Source: an uncultured Saccharospirillaceae bacterium (GTDB taxonomy: Bacteria; Pseudomonadota; Gammaproteobacteria; Pseudomonadales; Oceanobacteraceae). Taken from it: a stretch of DNA of 64,000 bases. Within the stretch, counting starts at the first letter, position 1, and each line of letters starts with the position of its first letter. The notes beneath the pieces are model-generated. The model saw nothing but the letters and a program-made list of their open reading frames with translations. It was not told the origin of the DNA and did no database searches. The translations under genes were made by a program, and so were the position numbers. This document shows positions 17,824-27,184 of the stretch, piece after piece. The stretch spans positions 512,320 through 576,319 of the forward strand of contig CANNFT010000003.1 of assembly GCA_947503895.1 (NCBI GenBank). Direction: 5' to 3'.

Positions 17824-19755
17824 TCATGGGTTTTGCATGCCATTTTTTAAGCTTTGATTATGAATCCAATCCGGATTTTCGCTTTGCTTATTAAACGCAG
17901 CAGGTGCATCCAGTAATAAATTTATAACATCCTCAACTTTGAATTCTTGGCAGGCTTTATCAAGTCTATTTAGCAGGTTGTGCGTTTCAGGCCAAGTTAA
18001 GTGCGCCTCATTTGCGGTCATTATTCTTGGGTGCTCGGTCCCTTCGACATCATCACCGACAAGTAGCTCTTCATAGAGCTTTTCACCCGGCCTAAGACCT
18101 GTAAATTGTATCTCTATATCTCCTGATACGTTAGATTCTGATTTCTCTGTCAGTCCAGATAATTGAATCATGCGCTGTGCTAGTTCATATATTTTGACGG
18201 GTTCGCCCATGTCAAGCACAAACACATCCCCACCTTTTCCCATTGCACCAGCTTGAAGTACTAGCTGAGATGCTTCGGGGATTGTCATAAAATATCGAAT
18301 AATTTCAGGGTGTGTCACTGTTATTGGGCCCCCAGATGCTATTTGACTTCTGAAAAGGGGGACTACAGAACCCGAGGAGCCGAGAACGTTTCCAAAGCGT
18401 ACCATACAAAAGCGAGTATCTGACTGGCGCTCAGCAAGAGCTTGTAAAACCAGTTCAGCAACACGCTTGGAAGCGCCCATTACGTTGGTAGGACGAACAG
18501 CTTTATCGGTTGAAATGAGTACAAAGCTATTAACTCCAGCACTAATCGCTGCTTCTGCACAGTGCCATGTACCAAATACATTGTTTCGAACGCCTTCTAC
18601 GATATTATGCTCAACTATCGGTACATGCTTATAGGCTGCAGCGTGGTAAATGGTATCTACTGAAAATGTAGAGAATATCGATTCTAAACGACCCTGGTTC
18701 TGAACGGATCCTAAAAGGCTCACAATTTCACAATTACTATTGGTTGCTTTTTTTATTTCCAATAGCTCCTGCTCTATCTGATATAGGCTATACTCGTTCA
18801 GTTCAATAAGGATGATTTTTTTAGGTGTTTGATCTATAGCTTGACGGCATATCTCAGAGCCAATGGACCCGCCCGCTCCTGTTATAAGTACTACCTGATT
18901 GGTTATACAGGATCCTAACAGCTTCTTATTCGGAGAAACTGAATCTCGACCCAATAGGTCTGAAACTTCAACATGTCGAACCTCCTCAATTTTAGCCTTT
19001 CCGCTCACAATATCTTGAACGCTTGGTGTCGTAAGGACTTCAATATTATTGAGCTTTGATAAATTATTAATGACTTGTTTTCTTTGTGATGAAGATGCAC
19101 TGCCTAGCGCAAGTAGCACTTTCATGGCGCTGTGCTGCCTTAACTTTTCTTCTAAATCTTCGCTCGACTCTACATTTAAGCCCTGTATGTTCGACCCCTG
19201 TTTCTTTCTATTATCATCTATGAAAAACGTTGCGCGAAAAGTATCGCTTCGAGCCAGCGAGGTAGCGAGCTGCACCCCTTGTATACCTGCGCCATAAATT
19301 GCTACCGGTATTTTGTTTGTGCTACTTAATTGATTTAGCAGGCTGCGCAGAAAAAAACGTGGCAAGCCGACTATTGCATATGCAATAAAGAAATAAATAA
19401 TGGGTACGGAACGAGGCAGCCCAGCGCCAAACAAAAAAGTACTGGTGCTTAACACAAGAGAGGAGATAGCTATAGACATGCCAATTCTTGTGTAGGCATC
19501 TTGAGTCATAAATCGAACGACTGCTCGATATAGTCCTAGCTTGACAAATAAAGCTAAACTGATGGCAGTAGTAGAAACAATTGATGCAATTAAAGCATTG
19601 TTGATGTGCGAGGTTGGAAAGTCACCAACCCTAAGAATAAGGCTCAGTAAAATTGCTGTGGGGATGGCGATGCTGTCATAAGCGATCGAAATACTTCTTT
19701 TGGTATTTCTCGGTGCATTTAAAAAAAATTCAAGTGACTGATTTAATATTTTCAT
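17824..19755 (-). CDS. membrane-bound NDP-sugar 4,6-dehydratase (WbpM/PglF-type)
   Basis: About 643 residues. The N-terminal third has four hydrophobic segments and a first nucleotide-binding-like fold (VAIYGAGIQGVQLA). The C-terminal part is a short-chain dehydrogenase: ITGAGGSIGSEICRQ, TIYHAAAYKHVPI, then ISTDKAVRPTNVMGASKR, where Met replaces the usual Tyr, the S-M-K triad typical of large WbpM/FlaA1/CapD dehydratases. It converts UDP-GlcNAc to the 4-keto-6-deoxy sugar, feeding the DegT aminotransferase. I prefer ATG 19755; a TTG at 19791 extends it by 12 residues. It is on the opposite strand at the right border of the polysaccharide locus. Confidence 0.92.
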   Translation of the reverse strand: MKILNQSLEFFLNAPRNTKRSISIAYDSIAIPTAILLSLILRVGDFPTSHINNALIASIVSTTAISLALFVKLGLYRAVVRFMTQDAYTRIGMSIAISSLVLSTSTFLFGAGLPRSVPIIYFFIAYAIVGLPRFFLRSLLNQLSSTNKIPVAIYGAGIQGVQLATSLARSDTFRATFFIDDNRKKQGSNIQGLNVESSEDLEEKLRQHSAMKVLLALGSASSSQRKQVINNLSKLNNIEVLTTPSVQDIVSGKAKIEEVRHVEVSDLLGRDSVSPNKKLLGSCITNQVVLITGAGGSIGSEICRQAIDQTPKKIILIELNEYSLYQIEQELLEIKKATNSNCEIVSLLGSVQNQGRLESIFSTFSVDTIYHAAAYKHVPIVEHNIVEGVRNNVFGTWHCAEAAISAGVNSFVLISTDKAVRPTNVMGASKRVAELVLQALAERQSDTRFCMVRFGNVLGSSGSVVPLFRSQIASGGPITVTHPEIIRYFMTIPEASQLVLQAGAMGKGGDVFVLDMGEPVKIYELAQRMIQLSGLTEKSESNVSGDIEIQFTGLRPGEKLYEELLVGDDVEGTEHPRIMTANEAHLTWPETHNLLNRLDKACQEFKVEDVINLLLDAPAAFNKQSENPDWIHNQSLKNGMQNP

Positions 19756-19889
19756 TCTTTGCTCACTAAGAAATGGAGCTGACCTATGCAAATAAAGCCA
19801 TGTGTCTATAGGTTTTGTAGATTATTGACTGCACAGCTTTAATTAATTAGAGAGTGTAAATAGCCTTTATATCGATGCTCGTAAAGTAT

Positions 19890-21059
19890 TTATAGTGCAG
19901 TTTGCAATTTTTTCAGCGCTCCTTGAAGATTTCCCTGGCTCGTCGCAAAACTTATTCTCATGCAGCCGGATGTGCCAAATGCTGACCCAGGAACCAATGC
20001 CACACCAGCTTCAAGAAGCTTTTCAGCCAGCTCCAAGTCTGATGCCAATCCTAATTTATTGATTAGCCCTGAAAAATCTGGGAATACATAAAACGTCCCG
20101 TCGCCAGCTAAGCACTCAACACCATCTATCTCGTTTAACGCATTTACAATATAGTCGTGTCTTTTCTTGAATTCTTTGACCATATTTGCCACGCACGATT
20201 GGTCACCATTTAACGCCGCTTCGGCTGCTGCTTGGGCTATTGAGCAGGGGTTGCTGGTACTTTGAGATTGAATCTTTTTCATTGCACCAATCAAGGCCTG
20301 AGGGCCGGCGGCATAGCCTATTCTCCAGCCTGTCATCGAGTAGGCCTTTGAAACGCCATTCAGTACGATGCATCGGTCATATAGATCCGGGCAGACTGTT
20401 AAGATGTTTTCAAACCCTTGGTCAGTCCAGAGAATGTGCTCATACATATCATCGGTTGCGACCAATATATTTGGATGCTTAAGTAAAACACTGCCAAGCG
20501 CTTCAAGTTCGGCTTTCGTATAGGCCATGCCTGATGGGTTTGAAGGGCTGTTCAGGACAACTAACTTAGTTTTAGGCGTGATGGCTGCTTCGAGTTGCTC
20601 GGGTGTTATTTTAAAGCGAGACGATGAGTCTGTTTCAATGATAACAGGTACACCTTCGGCAATTTTGACCATATCTGGATAACTGACCCAATATGGCGCA
20701 GGGATGACGACTTCGTCTCCAGGGTTCAGCAAGGCCAAGCTAAGGTTAAAGAAGCTTTGCTTGCCACCACTTGAAACCAAAATCTGATTAGCTTCATAGT
20801 TCAAGCGATTATCGCGTTTAAATTTAGTGATAATGGCTTGTTTTAGTGATGGCGTACCGTCTACTGCTGTATATTTGGTGAAACCGTCATTGATGGCCTT
20901 AATAGCAGCTGCTTTTATATGATCCGGAGTATCAAAATCAGGCTCCCCAGCACCTAGCCCGATAATGTCTTTTCCTTCTGCTTTTAATTCGGCAGCACGG
21001 TTAGTAACGGCTAGAGTAGGTGAGGGTTTTATGCTTTGAACGCGATTTGATAGTGGCAT
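19890..21059 (-). CDS. class I aspartate aminotransferase
   Basis: About 389 residues from ATG 21059 (MPLSNRVQSIKPSPTL). It has the class I PLP-fold marks: IIGLGAGEPDFDTPDHI, the SSGGKQSFFNLSLALLNPGDEV cofactor loop, NSPSNPSGMAY, and the Schiff-base region NGVSKAYSMTGWRIGYAAG. The sequence belongs to the AspAT subgroup I-gamma/AatA-like enzymes that interconvert aspartate/oxaloacetate and glutamate/2-oxoglutarate. The frame is open to 21116, and a TTG at 21065 has GAGGA better placed upstream, so the exact start is uncertain. Divergent from uvrB, with about 115 bases between the two starts. Confidence 0.93.
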   Translation of the reverse strand: MPLSNRVQSIKPSPTLAVTNRAAELKAEGKDIIGLGAGEPDFDTPDHIKAAAIKAINDGFTKYTAVDGTPSLKQAIITKFKRDNRLNYEANQILVSSGGKQSFFNLSLALLNPGDEVVIPAPYWVSYPDMVKIAEGVPVIIETDSSSRFKITPEQLEAAITPKTKLVVLNSPSNPSGMAYTKAELEALGSVLLKHPNILVATDDMYEHILWTDQGFENILTVCPDLYDRCIVLNGVSKAYSMTGWRIGYAAGPQALIGAMKKIQSQSTSNPCSIAQAAAEAALNGDQSCVANMVKEFKKRHDYIVNALNEIDGVECLAGDGTFYVFPDFSGLINKLGLASDLELAEKLLEAGVALVPGSAFGTSGCMRISFATSQGNLQGALKKLQTAL

Positions 21060-21176
21060 GTCCAAGGCGAATTCCTCTGCTATAAATGACGGTAAGTGAT
21101 TGATTAAACAGTACAAGTGCTGATTAAATCGGCCGGTAGTGTACCTGAATATAATATTGAATTATAGAAGAGAGTG

Positions 21177-23210
21177 ATGGGAAAGGCGTTCAAAGTTCAC
21201 AGTAAATATAAGCCGGCTGGTGATCAGCCTACCGCGATTAATAACCTCGTTGACGGGCTAGAGTCCGGTCTCGCTCAGCAGACATTGCTCGGTGTCACCG
21301 GATCGGGCAAAACATTCACAATGGCAAATGTTGTGGAGCGTGTGCAGCGCCCGACGATCGTTTTGGCGCACAACAAGACGCTAGCCGCTCAGCTGTATGG
21401 TGAGTTTAAGGAGTTTTTCCCAGAGAATGCGGTTGAGTATTTTGTCAGCTACTACGACTATTACCAGCCAGAAGCCTACGTACCCTCTTCCGATACCTTT
21501 ATTGAGAAAGACGCTTCGGTTAATGAGCATATCGAGCAAATGCGACTATCCGCTACAAAAGCACTCATGGAGCGCCGCGACTGTCTCATTGTTGCGACTG
21601 TGTCATCAATATACGGACTAGGAGATCCGCAGTCCTATTTGAAAATGGTATTGCACCTAGATAGAGGTGAAATCATTGATCAACGAAAGGTTTTAAGGCG
21701 GTTAGCCGAACTTCAATATAAGCGAAACGATACCGATTTCCATCGCGCTACCTACCGAGTTAAAGGAGATGTGATTGATATATTCCCTGCTGAATCTGAG
21801 CGTGATGCCGTGCGTATTGAGTTATTTGACGAAGAAGTCGAGCAAATCAGTATTTTTGACCCTTTGACAGGTGAAATCCTAAAGCGAGTCCCTCGAATCA
21901 CCATCTTCCCAAAAAGTCACTACGTCACACCAAGAGATACCCTTGTCAGTATGATTGACGAGGTTAAGGAGGAACTTAAGAGTAGGCTTGAACAGCTTAG
22001 ATCTAACAATAAATTAGTTGAAGCTCAGAGATTGGAGCAACGTACCGTTTACGATTTAGAAATGATTCAGCAGTTGGGCTACTGCACTGGCATTGAAAAT
22101 TATTCTCGTTATCTGTCTGGCCGCGATCATGGCCATGCACCGCCAACATTGTTTGATTACCTGCCTGATGATGCGCTTATGTTTATCGATGAGAGCCATG
22201 TCACCATTCCCCAATTTGGCGCTATGTACAAAGGCGATCGTTCTCGTAAAGAAACGTTAGTCGAGTTTGGCTTCCGGTTGCCCAGTGCGCTTGATAATCG
22301 CCCAATGAAATTTGAAGAGTGGGAGGCCATATCGCCGCAAACCATTTTTGTTTCTGCTACGCCCGGCAAGTACGAAGGTGAGCATCAGCAAGCTGTTATT
22401 GAGCAGGTGGTTCGGCCGACAGGGCTCATCGACCCGATCGTTGAAATTCGACCTGCCACCACTCAAGTGGATGATGTGTTGTCTGAGATTAGATCTAGAT
22501 CGGCTGCTAATGAGCGAATATTGATCACAGTGATGACCAAAAGAATGGCAGAAGACTTGACTGACTATTTAGCTGAACATCAGGTTAGAGTTCGCTATTT
22601 GCATTCAGATATAGATACGGTGGAGCGCATTGAAATCATCCGGGATCTAAGGCTAGGGGAATTTGATGTCCTCGTCGGTATTAACTTACTCCGTGAAGGA
22701 TTAGACATTCCAGAGGTATCGCTAGTGGCCATTTTCGATGCAGATAAAGAGGGATTTTTGCGTTCTGATCGCTCATTAATTCAAACCATCGGCCGAGCGG
22801 CACGCAACGCAGAGGGCAAGGCGATATTGTATGCGGATAAAGTGACCGATTCGATGCGCAGAGCTATAGATGAGACTGATCGGCGACGTAATAAGCAAGA
22901 AGCCTTTAATCAGAAGCACGGCATCACCCCAAAATCCATTAAAAAGAGTGTGGAAGATATATTGGAAGGCGCCATTACCCCTGGCAAAAAAATCGGCGGT
23001 AGCAAGCAAGGTAAAGTGGCAGAAGGGAAAGGATATTATTCAATTAAACCAGCCCAGTTGGCACGTATGAAACCACAGGAGCTGAACAAGCAAATCACCT
23101 TGGTGGAAGATGAGATGTTCAAAGCCGCGAAAAGCTTAGACTTCGAACATGCAGCCCAACTTAGAGATGAGTTACATCAATTGAAAGAGCTACTTATTAG
23201 AAATAGTTAA
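21177..23210 (+). CDS. uvrB: excinuclease ABC subunit B
   Basis: DNA damage-verification helicase of nucleotide excision repair; works with UvrA and UvrC. About 677 residues, normal length. It has Walker [13 protein letters not shown], the [12 protein letters not shown] beta-hairpin region, DEXX-like [11 protein letters not shown], helicase motifs V/VI ([22 protein letters not shown]), and the C-terminal UVR domain ([21 protein letters not shown]). ATG 21177 is preferred; GTG 21174 is directly before it. No SOS box was noticed in the short upstream region. Nearly identical to known gammaproteobacterial UvrB. Confidence 0.98.
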   Translation: MGKAFKVHSKYKPAGDQPTAINNLVDGLESGLAQQTLLGVTGSGKTFTMANVVERVQRPTIVLAHNKTLAAQLYGEFKEFFPENAVEYFVSYYDYYQPEAYVPSSDTFIEKDASVNEHIEQMRLSATKALMERRDCLIVATVSSIYGLGDPQSYLKMVLHLDRGEIIDQRKVLRRLAELQYKRNDTDFHRATYRVKGDVIDIFPAESERDAVRIELFDEEVEQISIFDPLTGEILKRVPRITIFPKSHYVTPRDTLVSMIDEVKEELKSRLEQLRSNNKLVEAQRLEQRTVYDLEMIQQLGYCTGIENYSRYLSGRDHGHAPPTLFDYLPDDALMFIDESHVTIPQFGAMYKGDRSRKETLVEFGFRLPSALDNRPMKFEEWEAISPQTIFVSATPGKYEGEHQQAVIEQVVRPTGLIDPIVEIRPATTQVDDVLSEIRSRSAANERILITVMTKRMAEDLTDYLAEHQVRVRYLHSDIDTVERIEIIRDLRLGEFDVLVGINLLREGLDIPEVSLVAIFDADKEGFLRSDRSLIQTIGRAARNAEGKAILYADKVTDSMRRAIDETDRRRNKQEAFNQKHGITPKSIKKSVEDILEGAITPGKKIGGSKQGKVAEGKGYYSIKPAQLARMKPQELNKQITLVEDEMFKAAKSLDFEHAAQLRDELHQLKELLIRNS

Positions 23211-23265
23211 AACTGATAATATCTAATCCTTTTAAAAGATGGTGAATCTTGGAGCTAGGTGAATA

Positions 23266-24297
23266 GTGGCGATATTAGTTACAGGCGGGGCGGGTTACAT
23301 TGGTAGTCACACATGTGTTGAGTTGTTGAATACTGGGCATGAAGTCGTTGTTTTAGACAATTTATCAAATAGTAAAATTGATGCGATAGAGCGGGTTAGC
23401 TTAATAACAGGCAAGGATATAACTTTCATCAAAGGGGATGTTCGTGACCGAGCCCAGCTGGCAAATATTTTTTCAAACTACAATATATCCTCAGTGATTC
23501 ATTTTGCGGGTTTAAAGGCAGTGGGTGAGTCATGTCTACTGCCACTAAGGTATTTTGACAATAATGTGAGTGGCTCACTTACTCTTGCGGAAGAAATGAA
23601 TAAGGCGGGGGTGAAGCAGCTTGTTTTCAGCTCTTCTGCAACAGTTTACGGGGACCCCGATACTTTGCCAATCCATGAAAATATGCCGTTGTCAGCTACA
23701 AACCCGTATGGCAGAAGTAAGCTAGTAGTCGAAGATATGCTGCGTGACTTGTCTCAATCAGATTTAATTGGTCAGTCAGAAGTTCCTTGGAGGATTGCTC
23801 TTCTGAGGTACTTTAATCCAGTAGGGGCGCATTCATCAGGTCAGATTGGAGAGGACCCCAATGATCTCCCTAATAACCTAATGCCCTACATCTCTCAGGT
23901 AGCAGTCGGGCGACTGGAAGAGCTGAGAGTCTATGGGGATGATTACGATACTATTGATGGCACAGGAGTAAGAGATTATATCCATGTCGTTGATTTGGCT
24001 AGAGGGCACGTGCAAGCATTGCAGGCATTGTCAGAAGGCAAAATCGTAGGGACTGAGGCTATTAACCTAGGCACTGGAAATGGATTCTCTGTTTTGCAAA
24101 TGGTAGAGGCCTTTGAAAGAAACAGTGGAAGTAGTATTCCATACTCAATCGTTGAAAGGCGTGCAGGTGATGTTGCTTCTTGCTTTGCTGATGCAAATAA
24201 AGCAAAGAGCCTTCTAGATTGGGAGGCAGAGTTCACACTGGATGATATGACTCGAGACGCATGGCATTGGCAGAGCAAAAATCCAAAAGGGTACTAA
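23266..24297 (+). CDS. galE: UDP-glucose 4-epimerase
   Basis: Extended short-chain dehydrogenase that interconverts UDP-glucose and UDP-galactose (often UDP-GlcNAc/GalNAc too) with bound NAD. 343 residues; VTGGAGYIGSH at the N-terminus, the FSSSATVYG serine, the NPYGRSK catalytic Tyr/Lys, and RYFNPVGAH. The start is GTG 23266 with AGGTG a few bases upstream. It stands alone after uvrB but could supply galactose-type precursors to the polysaccharide locus. Confidence 0.97.
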   Translation: MAILVTGGAGYIGSHTCVELLNTGHEVVVLDNLSNSKIDAIERVSLITGKDITFIKGDVRDRAQLANIFSNYNISSVIHFAGLKAVGESCLLPLRYFDNNVSGSLTLAEEMNKAGVKQLVFSSSATVYGDPDTLPIHENMPLSATNPYGRSKLVVEDMLRDLSQSDLIGQSEVPWRIALLRYFNPVGAHSSGQIGEDPNDLPNNLMPYISQVAVGRLEELRVYGDDYDTIDGTGVRDYIHVVDLARGHVQALQALSEGKIVGTEAINLGTGNGFSVLQMVEAFERNSGSSIPYSIVERRAGDVASCFADANKAKSLLDWEAEFTLDDMTRDAWHWQSKNPKGY

Positions 24298-24334
24298 CTT
24301 TGATAAAAAAGTAATAATTTCAAGAGATTAGGTG

Positions 24335-24363
24335 TTGCATCGTACGGCAATTTCAGTAAAATG
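24335..24363 (+). promoter_or_regulatory. possible tRNA-Val promoter
   Basis: TTGCAT (24335-24340) and AAAATG (24358-24363) are 17 bases apart and a G/C-rich stretch follows just before the tRNA, as in stable-RNA promoters. The -10 element is poor, so this is tentative. Confidence 0.35.
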
Positions 24364-24374
24364 CCTCGCATCTT

Positions 24375-24451
24375 AGTCGCGTAGCTCAGTTGGTTAGAGC
24401 ACCACCTTGACATGGTGGGGGTCGCTAGTTCGAATCTAGTCGCGACTACCA
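24375..24451 (+). tRNA. tRNA-Val(GAC)
   Basis: A full cloverleaf can be drawn: acceptor AGTCGCG/CGCGACT with discriminator A and encoded CCA (24449-24451), D-arm GCTC/GAGC with TTGG in its loop, anticodon stem CCACC/GGTGG with loop TTGACAT (anticodon GAC, 24409-24411), and T-arm GCTAG/CTAGT around TTCGAAT. Anticodon GAC reads valine GUC/GUU codons. The gene borders an integrase, making it the likely insertion site of the element downstream. Confidence 0.97.
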
Positions 24452-24478
24452 GAATTTCCTGTTAAATCAGGCACTTAG

Positions 24479-24504
24479 AAGGCTCCTAAAAGGGGCCTTT
24501 TTTG
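24479..24504 (+). terminator. rho-independent terminator after tRNA-Val
   Basis: AAGGCTCC and GGGGCCTT pair (8 bp with one T-G wobble) around TAAAA and run into TTTTTTG. It ends the tRNA transcript. Confidence 0.85.
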
Positions 24505-24553
24505 TTTTCGTCGTATTTTCGTCTTTGGATTGTGGTTTTAGGCTAATTTAGCG

Positions 24554-25924
24554 TTAAATCTTCAATCCTGCTTTCGCCGCACTGAACTCCACTCGATGCC
24601 CATTCAGGTACTTCTGGGTCATCTTCTCGCTCGTATGCCCCATCAGCATATTTACGAACGCCTTATCAAAACCTTGCTGCAAATACAGGTCACCACCGAG
24701 TGACCGAAGTTCATGCCAGGTGGGTCTTTCTGCCTCCGTCATGGCTTGAAATTCTGGCAGGGTGTCTCGAATACCACTGAATGCTCGTGACACATAACCT
24801 GCTGTTACGGCAGACCAATGCCCTTTGGCTGCTCGTGTCTTTTCCGTGAGCTTTTCGGGCTTATAGTGAACTAAAAAAGGGGAGTGGATTTCACTGGCTG
24901 TACACTCCGAAATCAAGGCTTCCATTTCAGCTGTCAGCTCAATATCTAAGCATGCTTTAGCGCCATGTTTGGCCGTCTTGTCTTGAATTACAATGAGATG
25001 GCGATTGCCCGTCACACCATGAAGCCTGTTCAGCTCGATGGCTTCTTGAGTGGCTTTGCGATGACTAGTCTTGGCGACCAGTGTGACATCTTGCCTCATT
25101 GGGTGAATCCAATTGTAGCCAACCAAATCAAATAGAATCAGCTCAGCCCCTTTCTTCGTAGTTTTAAATCGCACCTCATAATCGGGGTAAAGGTTTGCCT
25201 CGTAAATATCGTCAAATGTCAGCTCTACTAAATCGCTTCGTCGTTGCAGTGTCATCAGCCCTAACTTCATGGCGCGTTGAAGCCAAGAGGGTGCGGCAGC
25301 GTAAATGCCTCGGTAGCCAGCAAGCGTGAGTCGCTTCCTCATCTTGCGGCCCATGGGTTTTACCAGTGTTTTAAGTGCGAGGTTCTCAACGGGCATGCCC
25401 TTACTGATGGTGTATTTGAAAATGTCATTCCAGACGCCTCGGTGTTTGATGTAAGCCGAAGGCGCAAGCGAATCCAATTGCTGGGTCAGTAGGCGAAGAT
25501 TGAGGTCGTAAAGGCTAAGGTTTGGCCAAAGTGCGGCATACACTCGGCATATACGAAGCTTTTCTTCGAGGGTGGATACACTGAGGCGCTTCGTCGGTAA
25601 ATATTCCTTTTTAAAACGCTCCAGTATTTCAGGGATGAGTGCGTCTGTTTTAGATCGGCCATCATTGGCGAGCACATAACTATTTAGTATTGCCTGGGCA
25701 TCTTCTTCGGATTTATCTCGTCCAAGTTGATGGTTCAGCTTACGGGCCAGTTGATTGGCGTGAATACGATATGCGTCATCACTAGCGCCAGCAGGGCGGC
25801 GAATAGATTTCTTCTTGCCGTTAGGCATGCGATAACTAAAATAAACAGCGCCATTAGGTTTGCGATCGACTGAAATAAACTCTTCAAGTCCTTTGTTTTT
25901 ATGATTTCGATAGCTAGGTGACAT
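24554..25924 (-). CDS. tyrosine-type site-specific recombinase (integrase)
   Basis: A 456-residue phage/island integrase. The catalytic domain shows the first Arg in MTLQRRSDLVELTFDDI, then HELRSLGGDLYLQ (H-x-x-R), MLMGHTSEKMTQKYL (His and nucleophilic Tyr). The N-terminal part has an arm-type DNA-binding beta region (VYFSYRMPNGKKKSI) and a SAM-like core-binding segment. It is encoded 100 bases from the 3' end of tRNA-Val and points toward it, the usual arrangement for elements integrated in tRNA genes. It appears intact. I could not find a second copy of the tRNA 3' end in the window. Confidence 0.93.
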   Translation of the reverse strand: MSPSYRNHKNKGLEEFISVDRKPNGAVYFSYRMPNGKKKSIRRPAGASDDAYRIHANQLARKLNHQLGRDKSEEDAQAILNSYVLANDGRSKTDALIPEILERFKKEYLPTKRLSVSTLEEKLRICRVYAALWPNLSLYDLNLRLLTQQLDSLAPSAYIKHRGVWNDIFKYTISKGMPVENLALKTLVKPMGRKMRKRLTLAGYRGIYAAAPSWLQRAMKLGLMTLQRRSDLVELTFDDIYEANLYPDYEVRFKTTKKGAELILFDLVGYNWIHPMRQDVTLVAKTSHRKATQEAIELNRLHGVTGNRHLIVIQDKTAKHGAKACLDIELTAEMEALISECTASEIHSPFLVHYKPEKLTEKTRAAKGHWSAVTAGYVSRAFSGIRDTLPEFQAMTEAERPTWHELRSLGGDLYLQQGFDKAFVNMLMGHTSEKMTQKYLNGHRVEFSAAKAGLKI

Positions 25925-25935
25925 TTAATAATCCG

Positions 25936-26175
25936 TTAATGGCTCGTCAATTCTTTTAGAAACTCATCCACGTCTGAAAACCCTGTAGAGCGCTCCCATG
26001 CATCGGCGTCTACATAAAATGCACGCAGCTTGCCACTGCCCGGAATAATTCGACCCGGTACAGAGCCCGCTTCAATCCACCTTCTGACGGTTGCTTGAGA
26101 AGGCATCGATCCTTCTTTGAAGTAGGTCTGCCTGAAATGCTTTATCGAAATCAAACTATTCTTGGATGCGCTCAT
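25936..26175 (-). CDS. excisionase/AlpA-like DNA-binding protein
   Basis: 79 residues, just upstream of the integrase on the same strand. The winged-helix-like SQATVRRWIEAGSVPGRIIPGSGKLRAFYVDADAWE pattern matches small Xis/AlpA-type proteins, which steer integrase toward excision or regulate it. Eleven bases separate it from the integrase, so they are likely co-transcribed. Function inferred from pattern and context. Confidence 0.75.
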   Translation of the reverse strand: MSASKNSLISIKHFRQTYFKEGSMPSQATVRRWIEAGSVPGRIIPGSGKLRAFYVDADAWERSTGFSDVDEFLKELTSH

Positions 26176-26194
26176 AACGGAGTTCCTTGTGAGA

Positions 26195-26536
26195 TTAGTG
26201 TATTTGTCCAGTCGTATTGCTTGGCCCCTCTAGCAGCCGGCCAATTCGGGCGTACTCAACTTTCAAAAAATCCAAATCAATCGTTTTCATTGCCAGAACA
26301 ATTTGTAAGTACGTGCGAGAAGGTTTTGTGCTGACTTGACTGTTATAAAAGTTATCCGATTGAATGTTTTCCGTAGCGATAAAATACATAAACGCATTGG
26401 GTAGTTGGAAAACGGAGCCGCCAAGGTTCATCGCTTCTTCTGTAATATCACTGTCGAATAGTGATAGTATGCGGCATATAGCTGAGCCAGCCAAAGCGGC
26501 GATTGATGCAGGTGAGTTCGTTGTCGGGCATTTCAT
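26195..26536 (-). CDS. hypothetical protein of integrative element
   Basis: 113 residues, not recognised. It is 19 bases upstream of the excisionase-like gene on the same strand, so it could be the first gene of the int operon. The C-terminal YLQIVLAMKTIDLDFLKVEYARIGRLLEG looks helical; the N-terminal 35 residues look less protein-like, and a later Met (MNLGGSVFQLP, residue 37) may be the true start. No known domain seen. Confidence 0.45.
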   Translation of the reverse strand: MKCPTTNSPASIAALAGSAICRILSLFDSDITEEAMNLGGSVFQLPNAFMYFIATENIQSDNFYNSQVSTKPSRTYLQIVLAMKTIDLDFLKVEYARIGRLLEGPSNTTGQIH

Positions 26537-26581
26537 TGCATTACATTACATTACAGTACGCCGATTTATCTAACCACGCAT

Positions 26582-27019
26582 CACCGCAATGTGAGTTATG
26601 GCAACGTGGTCTACCAAACTGCACACGGTCATATCAATATCCCGAAATTGTCGTCCAGCAGTGAAGACCGTAAAGGCACCATAAAAATATCGTTCCCAAA
26701 CACCGATGGTTTGTTCGATTAAATCATTCAATCCCATGGCTTTAGTGACATCTGGCTCAACATCGGCATTGTGTATCTGAATAAAAAAGATGAAGCGCTG
26801 GATGTATTGGAGTTGTTCGGTGGTAAAACCACGTCGGGCAGTACATCCGCCAACGCGGTGCAATTTTCAGCGGCAAGTGATCACAGTATTTTCGAAAAGG
26901 CAAACGGCATTCGCACCACGGAAGTGAGCCATAAATAAGTCATCTTTGCAGCGGAGCGCGAGGACGATTACATCATGTGGTGGGTGGGCAACGTGACACA
27001 GTTTAAGGTGAAATTGTAA
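26582..27019 (+). pseudogene. decayed reading frame with two in-frame stops
   Basis: One continuous frame reads protein-like sequence (YGNVVYQTAHGHINIPKL ... TIKISFPNTDGLFD, then SDIWLNIGIVYLNKKDEALDVLEL ... EKANGIRTTEVSHK, then EREDDYIMWWVGNVTQFKV) interrupted by TAA at 26720-26722 and 26936-26938 before a final TAA at 27017. The same frame before and after each stop argues for point-mutation decay of a real gene of about 145 codons or more. The beta-rich style recalls small phage tail/structural proteins, but I do not recognise a family. No clear start was found. Confidence 0.45.
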
Positions 27020-27184
27020 ATGGGCTTCAGTAATTTTGGTGGTTGGGTCGAAGAGCGTGCGAAGGGTGCCAGTCATGAACTCTCAGATGCCAGTCACCGT
27101 TTAGGTGTTAAAAAAGTATTCGATGGTATTCCGTTTGCTGATGCCATTGTGCTGCTTTGGAGCACGCCACTCAAACTGGTTTAA
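27020..27184 (+). CDS. small hypothetical protein (54 aa), possible fragment
   Basis: ATG 27020 follows the last stop of the decayed frame with no gap (TAAATG). It encodes 54 residues, MGFSNFGGWVEERAKG at the start and LLWSTPLKLV at the end. The immediate stop-start junction suggests it was the next gene of the same operon, possibly now truncated. Family unknown. Confidence 0.35.
   Translation: MGFSNFGGWVEERAKGASHELSDASHRLGVKKVFDGIPFADAIVLLWSTPLKLV

Noticed and set aside
26533..26554. Short ATTAC pentamer run
   Set aside because: Only three copies; too short to be more than chance.
26570..26863. 97-codon minus-strand frame in the island
   Set aside because: It is antisense to the more protein-like decayed plus-strand frame and has no recognisable features.
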